This document shows positions 1-11,253 of a stretch of 64,000 nt of DNA, piece after piece (positions within the stretch are counted from its first letter, which is position 1; each line of letters begins with the position of its first letter). The stretch covers positions 8,680,001 to 8,744,000 of the forward strand of contig OZ234498.1 in the NCBI GenBank assembly GCA_965153455.1, read 5' to 3'. Source of the DNA: Sphagnum compactum. Its lineage: Eukaryota; Bryophyta; Sphagnopsida; Sphagnales. Under the pieces are notes generated by a model that saw nothing but the letters and a program-made list of their open reading frames with translations, was not told where the DNA came from and made no database searches. Position numbers and translations under genes: made by a program.

Positions 1-1
1 T

Positions 2-514
2 AGATCATCTCCCTCACCTCAAAGTTCGGATGCAGTGGAACGGACTGAGGAGGCATCGCGAGAAGCGGTTGCAGCACCTCAAGAAGTCAGCAGTAGAGCC
101 ACGGCTAAGGACAAAAAAGACGACCTAAAGGGACTCAGAGACGAGCTAGCGCGAGCTAGCGAGAATCGCAAAGTTCTGGAGGATAAAGTTGGCAGTCTGA
201 AAGGGACTGTGGAACGTGCGGAGCAAACCATCGCATTACTGCACTCCAAGGCGCAGAAACTCGAAGATTCGTTGGCAACTGCTCGACAGGTCGCCGCACA
301 GCGTCACAACCACCTCAGGAAGCTACAATCAGGCGTGCACCAATACAAGACCTGCTTTGAGAGGCTTGCAAGCAGCGAGAAGGAAATCAAAGCTCTTGCA
401 ACAGCTACTCTGGACACAGAAGGACATGGAATGAGGGTTGATGACGAGGAAGGTGATGCTCTCTTCACTAATGGAGTTGTTCGGGCATCTGGAGAAGCTG
501 TCACTGCAGCATAG
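2..514 (+). CDS. C-terminal part of a coiled-coil protein (truncated by window edge)
   Basis: A reading frame open from the left edge ends at a TAG at 512-514, giving about 170 residues. The frame has no convincing start inside the window; the GTG at 35 is only an arbitrary entry point. The piece is therefore probably the last coding exon, and the AG at bases 2-3 could be its splice acceptor. The middle (about 90 residues, from KDKKDD to EKEIKAL) is rich in Lys, Glu, Arg, Leu and Gln with heptad-like spacing, as in a long coiled coil. The last 35 residues are acidic and then small/polar. No catalytic motif or named domain is visible. GC content and codon use are gene-like compared with the AT-rich sequence after it. 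The gene converges on the O-fucosyltransferase gene at 2205. Its function and family are not recognised. Confidence 0.6.
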   Translation, partial: RSSPSPQSSDAVERTEEASREAVAAPQEVSSRATAKDKKDDLKGLRDELARASENRKVLEDKVGSLKGTVERAEQTIALLHSKAQKLEDSLATARQVAAQRHNHLRKLQSGVHQYKTCFERLASSEKEIKALATATLDTEGHGMRVDDEEGDALFTNGVVRASGEAVTAA

Positions 515-2204
515 ACCGACCAACTGACAAGGCTGATAATCAAAAACAGGTTCAAACCATTTGACACACCCACAGGAGCAGTTGAATTGCTTGTCTGTGT
601 TGGAAGCATCTTAGACCAACAATGTGGACCTCATGGAACTCTGCAGATCACACAGAATTGGAGATGATGTTTGAGACCTGGTAAAGCTTGAATTTGGGTT
701 ATGTAAATGCCAAGAAGCTGAATTGCCAAACAATTGCTACATGTGAGATGGACAGTAGTCTCCTGACAGTACTTGTTTGACTTTCTAAAGTGTTTATTCA
801 GCAAAATCTTAGAAGCTTATCTATCTGTTGATGTTGCGTCTATGCTGAGGGGTTTCAGCATTGAAGAAGCTGTTCAGTTCTGTTTGCTTTGCTATGACAG
901 AGTCTTTTTTGCTGGATTTACTGAAGCTCCAATCTTGGAATCTTTTTGTTTGTACCCCTCTTTATGTTTGCAGTCAACCCTAAAGTGTCTCTCTGATGCT
1001 GGTGAACCAACACTAATGCGCGGAAACTCCTTGGAGGTGAGCTCTTCGATTTTGATGAATGATATGCTCCCTTGAAAATAGTGTGTAAAATTCTCATATC
1101 AAAGTTCTCCTTGTTTGTTCTCTCTGCTTTCCTTTCTTTTTCAAATTGTTTGTTCTCTTTGCTTTCCTTTCTTTTTCGAATTTTTTGTGGGGTTTTTTGT
1201 TTATGGCCTTCTTCCCTTTCTATGTTTGACTTTCCTCTTGGAGTATTGTGGTCATCTATTTCTAGAACTGGCCAATGGCTGAATTTTCCTGTTACTGTTG
1301 GTCTTGTCACAGAAACTCAGTATGTTGGTCAATGTTTGACATTAACCGACAGCCAGTTCTGAGAACTGATGAAGTCAGTGGGGATGTTATTGTAGGTGGT
1401 CAATGCTATACATGTTGTTTGTTGAAGGTTCCTGAAATGTGTATGACTGTCACCGTTGTTCAGACTGCTCCTTAATTTTGTCTTGTGGGCTTGGTTTCTC
1501 CATTCTTTTGGGTGGGTTTTCATCTTTGTTGTGCTTTCTGATAGTTGCTGGCTTTTGGTCAGATCTAAAGTATCCATTGCCATATTACAGGTCATCTTTC
1601 AATTCTTTTCAGTTTGACTGCGATCTTCACATTTAGAAATTCTCAGTACTCAAAACATCTCTTGAAAATAGTGTCTTCACAAGGTTGGAACATGGTTGGG
1701 ATGTTCTGTTTTGCTCATATTAAGTGATTTATTGTCATGGTCAAACATGCTCTCTGAGCGTAATGTCTTATGTGGGATGATTTCACTGCCCAGGAATTGC
1801 CACCTTCCAGATTTGCACATTGCAAATGTACTGTGGAAGATTTCTTTTATGAATTTGTGAACATTAATGAACAATTGTCTCTCATGAGAGATAAGAGGAG
1901 TGAAAAGGCAAAGTCACAGGGGGAAGCTCCTGGAACTGTTGACACATAAATTTTTGAATGCTCAATGATGGCAAAATGGTGCCATTGTGTATAAAAGACT
2001 CTTATGAGCACATTAGAGCCTGTGTACATATTTCAAAGAATAATGGTCAACTGGCAGAATAAATTACAGTTGAAAGGCCATCAGAGACTGCAAGGTATGC
2101 ACTACCCTATGGGGGCTCTACTCGAAGATTGTATGGTTCACAAAAGCACCAAAATCCTGCATCCCAAAAATGAACAAATTCTGACCTTGGAGATAAAAGG
2201 TGGC
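515..2204. other. Convergent intergenic region with 3' UTRs
   Basis: This stretch lies between two convergent genes and probably holds both 3' UTRs. It is T-rich on the + strand and contains a short tandem duplication (1111-1176, period about 33) of a TTGTTTGTTCTCT-type unit. Short open frames here show no protein-like composition. An AATAAA at about 2055 on the + strand is a possible poly(A) signal for the left gene, but the distance is long and the assignment is weak. Confidence 0.4.
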
Positions 2205-5200
2205 TCACTGGGAACTTTGCAGTTGCTCCTCAATTGAATTTGAATTTTCTGGACACATGCATTCTGGTACAGGGCAGGTATACAGTGAAGCTTTAGGGTT
2301 TTGAAAAAGTTGTGTTGTTGTCACTGGTAATGACTTGCGAAATGCAAGGCCCTTTGAATCAATGTGCTGGAGCATTTCCTGCATGTGGCCAGCAAATTTC
2401 TCCCATCTGTGCACATAAAGCCATTATGAGAGAAGATTTAGTTAGCTGAACAATCTATTTGAATGCACTTATTAAAACTCCCAATGCACATATTTTGTGG
2501 TAAATCCAATCAGGCTGCCGGAGGAAGGTCTGTTTGTAACACCCAAAAACAGTTGAAGACAACAGCCTCTTTGTAAGATCCTATCAAAACTGAATGATCC
2601 AAAGTGAAGGTTCAGGTTGCACTTACGTAATTTGGGGATTGTCCAATAACTTAACAAGAATGCGTTTATCTGGGTTAATTGTCTTAGGGTGGCCCTTGTT
2701 CAAAAAGCGGCGATGCCCCATCATAATTTGTGGAAAGTTGCCCCCTTGTGATGTTACAAACACCTCACTGTGCAAACACACTGTGTAATCAATTGCTGCT
2801 AGGCGTGATGAATACCCCTGTCACATAATCATCAGCATCATTGACATCATTCTGTTACGACTCATCCCTTTTTCTTCAGTACTCATAAACTTTCATCAAC
2901 TTGAGAATATGTGTCATGGATTAAAGCATTTTAGAATTGAATCATTCAGATTTCTGATTGTCTGGCTAAAGCTTTTGAATGTGATGGTTTGTACCTCAAA
3001 TGGTGCATACTCCTCAGGGGAGAGAAGTGTTTGTTTGGTCTCAATATAGGGAAACATTCTGCGAAGAGGCTCCATGCTCTCCTCTTCGTTATAGATCTTC
3101 CCAGCTGCTAGATAAATTGGGGTTGTGTTCCTGAATCCCATGCCTCGAAGCATGATGCCCACCTGTGAACCATTTGAGACCAGTTCACTCCCCATGCTAC
3201 TATGTTCAAGGAAGTTTTGAAATTAAGTATGTGAAGTAGCATATGACTAGTGCATTGAGAACAGGAGAAAGCACACCTCTACAGGTGTCAAAGGGCACTT
3301 CCCATCCCTCCTAATTTCTTCTGGTGTTTGTTGCACACGACCAGTTCTATTGAACTTGCCCCGCCATCCCTGCTCTCGTGCCTTATCCAGTCTCACCTTC
3401 TCCTCATGGTCTCCCTCATACACACATCGTGAAAATGCCACCATATCCTGTCACATTAAAACCCCTCGTGAGACTTCAACATGCATCAACCATGTGCGCA
3501 CAAAAGTTGCATTGTGGCTTTCACAAATGGAATAAAATGAAAAAACCCTGAGAGGCAATGGTCATATTTTGACAACCTTGGTCAAATTTTTGGTTTGATT
3601 ACATCATTGATATAATTAAAAAATCACGTACTTCTAACTTGCCTGTTCATAACGTAGGTGGATAGCAACATAATTGCCATTGCTGTTTGCACTTTTAGCT
3701 GCCATGCGCTTCACAAGTAATTGCCCAGTGGCAGCAATGGGTGAAGCAAATTGCAACGCCTCAAAGTTTGTAAAACATCGTAACTTTTGAATCCTTTTTG
3801 GTATCCCATCATATGCTAGCCGGTTTGCGAATGGGGTGAATCTAATGACTCTGCGAGATACATCGTAATGGAAAAAAACCCATGTCTTCATTGAACAAAT
3901 GTTGAACCGGGGCAGTTATGACAATTGTTAACAAAACAATGGAGGGCAAAACAATGAGCTGATGGAAAAACAAAGAAACAAGTTCTTCTACACACCCGTG
4001 TTGCTGGAGCGCTGGAAGTGCTGTCTCCAAGTAGAATCGAGGCAATGACCATGCCCTTACTTTCACTCTTGGGATCATGCTGATGTTCTCAAACCTCACC
4101 ATTACTTCTTTGGGCAGCTCCCTCAATATTCTGACTTGATGTGCCAGCGAGCTGATGAAATGATCTTCATCAAATATATCCCCAAAAACACTGCACAAAA
4201 CAATTCTACCATTTTAGCACTATTCTGAAATGCCTACCTTCAAACAGATGTCCATTGAACAATGGAAAAAACAAGATCACCACCCACCAGCAAATTACAG
4301 CAAACAAGTCAGTGGCCGATACTAGAAAATAGCCTTACAGAGTAGTAATTCATGTGCAATGCTTGGCTTTAGTTTGACTTGGGTTTTTCCTCCCATCAGA
4401 AACAGACCAGTTTTGAACAATTTCTAAGGACCTGTGACAAATACAAGGCAATCTTTGTAGATCCAAAGAATTACAGGAACTAACCTTGGATCTTTCCACA
4501 CACTGTTGAAATGAAAGTGAGGAATAATAAGGGTTGAATTCATCAACTTTGCCACAGCTACTGCATTGCAAATCTGCACAAGCAAGCACATTGATGTACA
4601 TTCACGATGTGAATCAGAAATGGTCAATGAGATGAAAAGCAACCACAAAATCACAAAATAGCCTCATGAAAAGAATTGTGTTTGTTACTTGAACAGTACC
4701 ACAATGCTGCCTAGTGTGATCATAGACCAGTAGTTCTAGTGGGGATTTTTGGAGTATATAGAAGCTTGATAGGAAGAAGATAATTTACCGTGGAGCGTTG
4801 CTGGTTGAGTCCACCATTTGCCTCTACTAATATGTACCCATTGGACTCAGGCAAACCTGAGTTCACCCATTACAAATTATGAGCCCACAATATAAAAGCC
4901 CATTGAAATTATGTTCTGGTTATACACTAGTGTCCAGGATTTTCCACTCCAGGGTTTGAACTAAACATCCCATGACCTTGCACAGCAAGTGGTGTATGTA
5001 CATATCCATGTACGTAATAATAGATACATACTCTGTTTGTTCTGGATCTGGTTTGCAATAAGGAATTAATCCACAGTATCAATTGGTCAAGAGAACAGAA
5101 ATTATGGTGTGCAACCTTCAATGGAGTCATGATGGAGATGGTGAACACAGGGCCGGAAGCCTGCTCCCTCCTTAGGATACTCCCATGCTTGCAATACCTG

Positions 5201-5968
5201 TCTTCCATGGCCTGTCCAGTAGTTCTCTTTCAACACTCTAGATCCAGCCTACAAAAAAGACACAAAGTCATCATCCCCTCTGTAGCTTGCCCCATTGTTC
5301 ATAATAGAAGAAGTTGGCTTTATTCCTGTCTACAGCGATCCTATTGCTTGACAGTTCTGAGCTCAATCTGAGACCACTCTGAATATATGAAGCTTAGAGC
5401 ATCTCCACTGGTGCTCAATATGTGGCCCTGCACTGGAAATCTTGGATGAGGTGCAGTAGTTACATCCATTATTGGATCCACCGGAAGACTGCTGTGGCCC
5501 TGGAAAAATGTACATCTTCCAGGGTCTAGTAAATACAATCAAATCGTATTTCTTGAATGCTCCCTGCTTCTGATTGGCTAGATAGTTTGATTGGTCCAGG
5601 AGGGTTGCTATTAGTAGTGTCCCACCTATTTGCAGTCCCGAGCAGTCCAGAGTTTAATTTTACAGGTGGGGTTGGAAGAAAGTAAATAACTAAAACTTGG
5701 ATGTGAGAAATATGTTTGCAGGGTCAGAGCACCGCTGGTGCTGGAGATGCTCTTAGATCCGCAAACCAAACACGAAATAAGAAGTAAAGGATTTCAGCAA
5801 AGCAGATTCAGAATCTGCAGTTAGAAGACTAATAATTTCAGAGCTTCAAAAAGGATTCAGATATAATTCAGACATGCAGCAGACATTCCTGTTGTTTGTA
5901 AAGCTCTAGGCAGTTGAAAATTCTTTGCTGTCGCGCGAGAAGATAGTTAGCTCATGAACGAAGAAAAC

Positions 5969-6015
<47 letters not shown>

Positions 6016-6560
6016 CATACCCCATAAGAAGTTGAGGCATTGGCTTGTTGCATGGCAGGCCAGAGGTTGTTGAAGACTTCGTCGCTTCGGTAGTAGGAGC
6101 CAGGGATATGGACGCAAGTTTGAAACCTGGCGGGAAGCTCCATCGCGGAGCCTCCGATGTACAACACCATAGCGGTGATATAAATGAAGGGCGCAAGGAG
6201 GACAATTCTACTAGAGCGTCTTAGGAACAATGTGAACAACATATGAATTGTGAGCTTGTGTAAGAAATTAGTAGTAGTGCGCGGCGCCCATCCGGGACCC
6301 ACTAGCTGCGAAGAAGAAGAAGAAGAAGACACGAGTGATCCGCCTGCACTAGCTGCTGCTGCTGCTGCTGTGTACACCAGTAGCTGCTTCCCGCTTCGTG
6401 TACGTCCCAAGCTTCTAGCCGAAATATTATTGCGGACGCGCGCTGGCGGCGATCCTGGAGGAGTCGACGCGACAACCACATGGCCGTTCTGTGGCAGCCC
6501 TGATGGCCATGCGTACGCATGCATATGGTCCTTGTCGTTCTGCATCAGCAGCTGATGCAT
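2205..6560 (-). CDS. O-fucosyltransferase family protein (plant GDP-fucose O-FucT), 10 exons
   Basis: Spliced by eye on the - strand: 6560-6021, 5248-5116, 4856-4789, 4573-4485, 4190-3996, 3850-3643, 3447-3277, 3162-2995, 2817-2627, 2406-2205. All phases agree, giving 654 residues and a TGA stop. The ATG at 6560 is the first in frame and is directly preceded by an in-frame TGA. Residues 1-117 are polar with Ala and Ser runs. Residues 118-137 form one hydrophobic segment, as in a type II signal anchor. The O-FucT domain (PF10250 family) follows: [11 protein letters not shown] at 237-247, [25 protein letters not shown] at 406-410 (GDP-fucose site arginine), FVTSQGGNF at 544-552 and GHRR at 558-561. 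Family members are Golgi/secretory glycosyltransferases. Intron 6 is GC-AG (CAG|GCAAGT); the other eight are GT-AG. Intron 1 holds a MITE and a (GA)n tract. The closest plant group has LPESNGY before ANGGLNQQR. Acceptor substrate unknown. Confidence 0.93.
5397..5752. mobile_element. PIF/Harbinger-type MITE in intron 1 of the O-fucosyltransferase gene
   Basis: The element starts GAGCATCTCCACTGGTGCTC and ends with its imperfect inverted complement (GCTGGAGATGCTC). Homology of the ends continues for about 35 bp. It is flanked by TTA at 5394-5396 and 5753-5755, the three-base TWA target duplication of PIF/Harbinger elements, and the GAGCATCTCC terminus is common in plant members. Length is 356 bp with no coding capacity. 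A second copy lies inverted at 40470-40821. Confidence 0.85.
5971..6010. repeat. (GA)n microsatellite at the 5' end of intron 1
   Basis: About 20 GA units, read as (TC)n on the gene strand, beginning about 10 bases inside intron 1 of the O-fucosyltransferase gene just after the GTATGC donor. Reading frames that run through it are artefacts of intron retention. Confidence 0.95.
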
Positions 6561-7045
6561 TCAACCCCGTGCAACTCATCTATTTGCACTGAAGAAGTTT
6601 GAAGAATCCACTCGAGCTGTCTCGCTCTCTCTTCTCTCCCTTCCGAGCCATTATTTGTCGTCCTTGGGCAAACTTCCTCCTCTTGTTTGATACGACATTC
6701 CTCACATCCCCGGAGACTAGAGCTTCAGACAAGTGCTGCAAGGAAGAGCACGAGGTCGCGGTCGCGTGCACGGGCGAGTGATCGCGGCAGCCAAGCAGGG
6801 AGCTTTACAACGGAGGTCGCGGTCGCACTCACAAACGCCAGCGGGGGAAGAAGGAAACGGGAGGAGAACAAGAGCAGAGAAGAAAAACGGCAAAGGGTTT
6901 GAGGTGACACGCGAGGGGCCAACGACGGACGATCCCAGGTCTTCAAATCCAGGTGCTCAAAATCAATTGCTAAAAAGTGACGGAAAACCAACATGCACCC
7001 GCTCCGAAAAGAAAAGAAAAGAAAAGGGAAACAAAAAAAAGGTAA
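6561..7045. promoter_or_regulatory. Upstream region and presumed promoter of the O-fucosyltransferase gene
   Basis: This 485-bp stretch lies upstream of the ATG at 6560 on the - strand. It is GC-richer than the flanking repeats and ends where the minisatellite begins. On the gene strand it is purine/pyrimidine biased, as in plant 5' UTRs. I see no clear TATA box. Several overlapping open frames on both strands look like shadows. Confidence 0.35.
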
Positions 7046-7448
7046 AGAATTGAAAATAGGTAGGGGCAGATTCTTTTCCCCAAAAAGAAATAACCAAATA
7101 TAAGGAAATACCTAGGGACAGATTATTTTCCCCAAAAAGAAATAGCCAAATGTAAGGAAATACCTAGGGGCAGATTTTTTTTTTCCCCCAAAAAGAAATA
7201 ACCAAAGATAAAGAATTGGAAATACCTAGGGGCAGATTATTTTCCCCAAATACCTAGAAATTATCAAAGCTAAAGAATTGGAAACACCTAGGGGCAGATT
7301 CTTTTCCCCCAAAAGAAATAGCCAAAGGTAAAGAATTGGAAACACCAAGGGGCAGATTCTTTTCCCCCAAACGAAATAACCAAAGGTAAAGAATTGGAAA
7401 CACCTAGGAGCAGGAATTCTTTTCCTGGAAAAGAAATAACCAAAGGGA
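7046..7448. repeat. Minisatellite, about seven units of 54-61 bp
   Basis: Repeated units carry CCTAGGGGCAGATTCTTTTC, then CCCAAAAAGAAATA, then ACCAAAGGTAAAGAATTGGAAA. Units differ by a few substitutions and small indels. The array is directly upstream of the O-fucosyltransferase promoter region. An open frame on the - strand (7226-7612) exists only because the unit length is often a multiple of three; it is not a gene. Confidence 0.9.
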
Positions 7449-7974
7449 AAAGGAGGATAAAGACAATGGGGTTGCCAGCCATCACTAACCGCCGACTCGC
7501 CACATGGGAGGTCTATTTGTAGCCTCTGAACGGGCGGGTGATTCCTGCCTGGAATATGGGGTGCTGTTTTCCAATTTGCCCGACCATCCTCCCCAGTGCA
7601 ATGGAAGCCCACTTATTTCTCAGTTATGGATGAACCCCAAGTCAGTTGGGGTCGGTTTTCACTTCAGTAAGTTAACCTGTAAATTTTAGGTCATGTAGGT
7701 AGGTAGGAAGGAAAATTGGGTAGCTACTAGGCAAGTAGATGCATATAGATGGTTAATAGTTAGTACCTAGCTAAAAGTCTACCAAGTGATTTGTTAATGG
7801 ATAGTTACTTAAGATAGCAACTAAGCTAACCACTGTGGTTAGCTAAGTGGAATTCAATGGAAAAGTGCTTCATGTCCACCTACCATCCATCCCTCATAGT
7901 GGTTACTGGCTGTTCGTTTGTTATGGCCGAGACTTGGATGCAATTGGAAATCCACATTTTATGATGCAACCTTG
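7449..7974. other. Non-coding spacer with GGTAGGTA-type short repeats
   Basis: No gene seen. The stretch 7690-7860 has repeated TAGGTAGG and TAGCTA-like motifs and a perfect small palindrome at about 7833-7853 (AGCTAACCAC-T-GTGGTTAGCT). Similar GGTAGGTA-rich sequence recurs near 44940-45030 and 63940-63960, so this may be part of a short dispersed repeat. Confidence 0.4.
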
Positions 7975-10115
7975 CAAAACTTAATTCATAAAGACATCGT
8001 AGATTTGGAAAATGTATAAGGGAATAAGAAAAAGAAAAAGGGAGAATTATTCCCTTATACATTTTCCAAATCTAACAAGACGTCGAGTTAGCCCAAACTA
8101 GATGTCAAAATCTCTCCATGTCAAAAATGATTGTTTATAATATTTCAGCCATATTCTCCATGTTAAAAATTGACGCTTGCAATAGGTCGGTTGTGGTGAT
8201 GGGAGGTGTGTCTTGAATGGGTGGAAGTCAAAAAGTAACCAGGCCTACGACTACTATTTGACATAAAATGGAAGATGTTTATATCCTTTGTAATGTGATT
8301 GAAATTTTTAATTAAAGAAAAATAATCAAGATAGAAAGAGGAGGGCCCTTTGGCCCTTTCAAGCTCCAAATGGCATTGGCATGATTGTGTAAAAACACAT
8401 TGACTTGTTTATGTAAACACCCAAATATTTCAATTACTAATGGGAGGAATTGATCAGTGGGGTGTTGGTTGCGATAGCTCATTTCTTTGGCTTGAGTTGG
8501 ATCGTAGGCAACAAATCTTTGAGTTGCACAAGATTGGGGAAATAGATCTGTTTGTGTTGGGTCGGCAATGACAATGTTGACTAGAGTGCAAATGCCATTT
8601 TTAATGAGCACAAGGTCAATTTGTTGATGAGAAGAGTTGAACGCGGTTAAAGGAAGTGCATGTAGTTGTTTTTATTTCATGTGGAAGCCAGCATCTTGCG
8701 CTTAGGCAACAAAGGTGTCACGAATTGCATCATGAGTTTTCGCATGCACGTTGCCATGAGCGCAATGTAAGAGGTGAATAACCATAAGGTCGATGGGATG
8801 TGTGCACACACATAGAAGGATACTTACAATTGAGGGATGGGGTAGTCCAAGTTGCGTTTGAAACACTGTGGAAAAAATTGGGGAAAATAATTGAAAGGTT
8901 GGGAAGACTAGTCGAGATATAAGCTAAGCGCTCGCCTTTGAGCCAAAACATGATAAAATTCGAGCACGATAGGCTTCAAATATCTTATCGGAGAACATGT
9001 TAGAAAGGGTATGATGGTGCAAATGTTTCGAGATGGAATCTTGAAGTCAAACCATTTGTTGCTTAATGAATTATTCAAATGGAAAAAGACATGTGTGAGT
9101 TGGGGGCGGTAGAAGATCACATGCCACTTTGAGGTGTTGCTGGATAGAGAAGGTGTTGTTGTCGACTCGTGCTAAGGCCTTAAGAAGGAAGGAACAATGA
9201 TCAACCATAAACTTGGTAACTATGACCAAAACTATAAACGCCCAATTCTCTAAATAAGCTATTGGGGGGGTGGTGGTTGTTGGTATGACCTTGATGCCAC
9301 TGAATGTGATTGGGAGAGAGGCTTGTTTACGGGCTAAAAATCCTTTTGAGCTATCAAAGGATCTTGGACCCAAAAGACGTCCAAACACTTGAAGGAGGGA
9401 TGAGTCAAAAGAAGTAAGAGACTTTATGAAGGTGGAGGAAGGAAGTGTGCATTGTAAAAGATACGATGGCCATTGCATGAAGTAATGAGTTAGAATTCCA
9501 AAAGTTATTTAAACATCACCCATTTTAAGAAGAAAGTTCACGTGTTGAACATCCTTTAACAAGACATTTTTTTATGGAGGATGATGTGAATGATGGGGTG
9601 CCCAATGGAACCCCTAAGACTTTAATTCCTTCTGATGAGGTGGTAAATTAAAATGGGGTGTTGAAGTTAGGTGGTAGGCCAGAAGGTGACCATGTTACAC
9701 ATTTTTGAGGTTGGATAGAAAGACCTATTGCATGGAATTTGATTTGGAAATGTTCGTATGCAGATGATATAATTAAATGGGGACCTATGATGTGCGTGTC
9801 ATTTGCAATGGATGGAAATAGACAAGAAGGGAAACGACTATTTGTAGAATGTAAAGCCCTAAAGTGGGCTAAAATGAATGGTGCCCTTCCCAAAGGATCA
9901 CTTTAACGAGTTCTCATGGCAAATTGGATCATTGTGACATCAAATTGAAGGCATTTGCCACATCTAGCTACAAAACAACCTAATTGGGGTGAAGGTCCAA
10001 GGTGCAATTCATGCCATGGATTACCATTTCATAACCGCATTTAGTTGCAACTTTGAATTGGTGTAAGGAAAAATGCATTGCAAAGGTGTCACAAAATTAA
10101 AGGCATAAAACATGG
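7975..10115 (-). mobile_element. 5'-truncated non-LTR retrotransposon relic, copy A (RT plus C-terminal nuclease-like segment)
   Basis: Read on the - strand from 10115 to about 7975, broken frames give, in order: a reverse transcriptase fragment with LDVANAFN (about 9980); the catalytic box as SIANDTHIIG (about 9800), where family 3 expects D-D, so the first Asp is Asn; a connector region (9478-9071); a zinc-like CVCTH...HLLHCAHG motif (about 8814-8758); HDAIRD; and QIDLVLIKNG...NIVIADP with a downstream QAKEMSY (8615-8480). The last part is laid out like a restriction-like endonuclease of site-specific LINEs. Copy B at 15790-19310 (+) aligns along the whole length. Copy A lacks about 140 bp after VANAFN and is cut off at 10115, as expected for 5' truncation. 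Many in-frame stops show it is dead. Confidence 0.8.
8000..8074. repeat. Perfect 27-bp hairpin in the 3' tail of LINE copy A
   Basis: Bases 8000-8026 (starting TAGATTTGGAAAATGTATAA) are exactly complementary to 8048-8074, with a 21-base purine-rich loop. In copy B the equivalent 3' tail has only the arm that matches 8048-8074 in the other orientation (near 19230-19255, diverged), so the extra arm is a local inverted duplication within copy A. Confidence 0.9.
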
Positions 10116-10179
10116 CTTGTGAGTCGACGGATCACCTACATAAGTAGGAGTTTTCCTCGTTTTCAATAGACGTTCTTTC

Positions 10180-10975
10180 AAATATTGTGCGAACACGTTT
10201 TTGCTCATGTGTGGGTCTAGGGACGAGCACTTGGTTATTAACTCGTCCTAGCACACTTGCATTTTGTTTATTTTCAGCCCATTTTCCTACAACACTACGT
10301 ACCTGTCTTGGTTTACCACTTCCTATAATCGCCCATTTTTCATGATGTCAGTGTTGGTCATACCATTGATGATTTAGGTACCCATTTGTTTCGATGCACC
10401 TATGGGAATGAATGTATAATAGCCCACAACACACTTTGAGATATTAACCTAGCTATTGTTTTGGAAAGTGGAGTACTTTGTTCAAAGGGAGGTTTCCTAC
10501 CTTTTCCTTCACCACGCTTGACAATGAGTGGATATCCTTATCACCATAAACGACTTTCAGACTTTGATGGACGTTATTATTGTTGACCTAATTTGCACAT
10601 ATATGGTTCAGCGAACATCGATGACGACAACACATGCAATGATGATGGTTGTTCAAGAGAAAACACGATCATACGATGAGAGAGCACAAGGCGATGATTT
10701 CATTCCCCTTGTTTTTGAGATGTATGGGTGTTTTCATTTTCGTTTTGATTCATTTTTTATCACTTGTGCACAAAATGCACGTCATTAGTGGTCTTCTTTA
10801 TTCCCCTGGATGCTTGTTTCTTACTATTGATAGTGCATGTCCATAGTTCTGTAACATGCGCAAGCCATAACGATTTTTCAATGGGTTGCTGTAGTTGGTC
10901 AGGGTTCCTCATCTCTTTCACACATCATAGCTAGTGCCCTTCTATCACTAGCCGGTCTGTGACAAATGACAACGC
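10180..10975 (+). mobile_element. Non-LTR retrotransposon relic, copy C: 3' end of a related subfamily
   Basis: On the + strand, broken frames give HTIDDLGTHLFRCTYGNE (about 10358-10410), then VDILITINDFQTLMDVIIVD (10528-10587), then QEKTRSY...DDFIPLVFEMYGCF (10655-10730). These match segment by segment the C-terminal zinc-like and nuclease-like parts of copies A and B, with clear divergence, so this is a second subfamily. Here the second acidic position is kept as Asp (MDVII), while A and B read Asn (NIVI). Only the 3' end is present. It starts about 65 bp from the truncated 5' end of copy A, giving a head-to-head arrangement. Confidence 0.7.
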
Positions 10976-11250
10976 TTTTGTCTTAAGTCTTTTTTGTTAT
11001 CGTTGATCATAATTTTGTAGCCATGGGGGTTTTTTTTTTGTTGATTTTATTTATTTTTTTGGGTTGTGTCTAATTATGCTTTCATTTGCCTTGTACTTGT
11101 GATGAATGGGTTCTTGTCCTTGATTTTTATATATATGGTTTTTTTTCTTTATCAAGGGCTTTCCAACCTTGGAAACCGTAACAAGATACGGGGCGACACA
11201 ATTTGGGAGGGTTATTGCACAATCATATTTAAACAAAACAATCACCAATG
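10976..11250. other. AT-rich spacer
   Basis: T-rich tail beyond LINE copy C, with a run of ten T at about 11030, possibly its 3' UTR. No gene seen. Confidence 0.35.
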
Positions 11251-11253
11251 TTA

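Noticed and set aside
5906-6205. Ser-Leu repeat frame across the exon 1/intron 1 junction
   Set aside because: The (GA)n tract is intronic; the frame arises only if intron 1 is retained.
7226-7612. 128-residue - strand open frame
   Set aside because: It is made of minisatellite units; repeated GKRICPL-type peptides reflect the repeat, not a protein.
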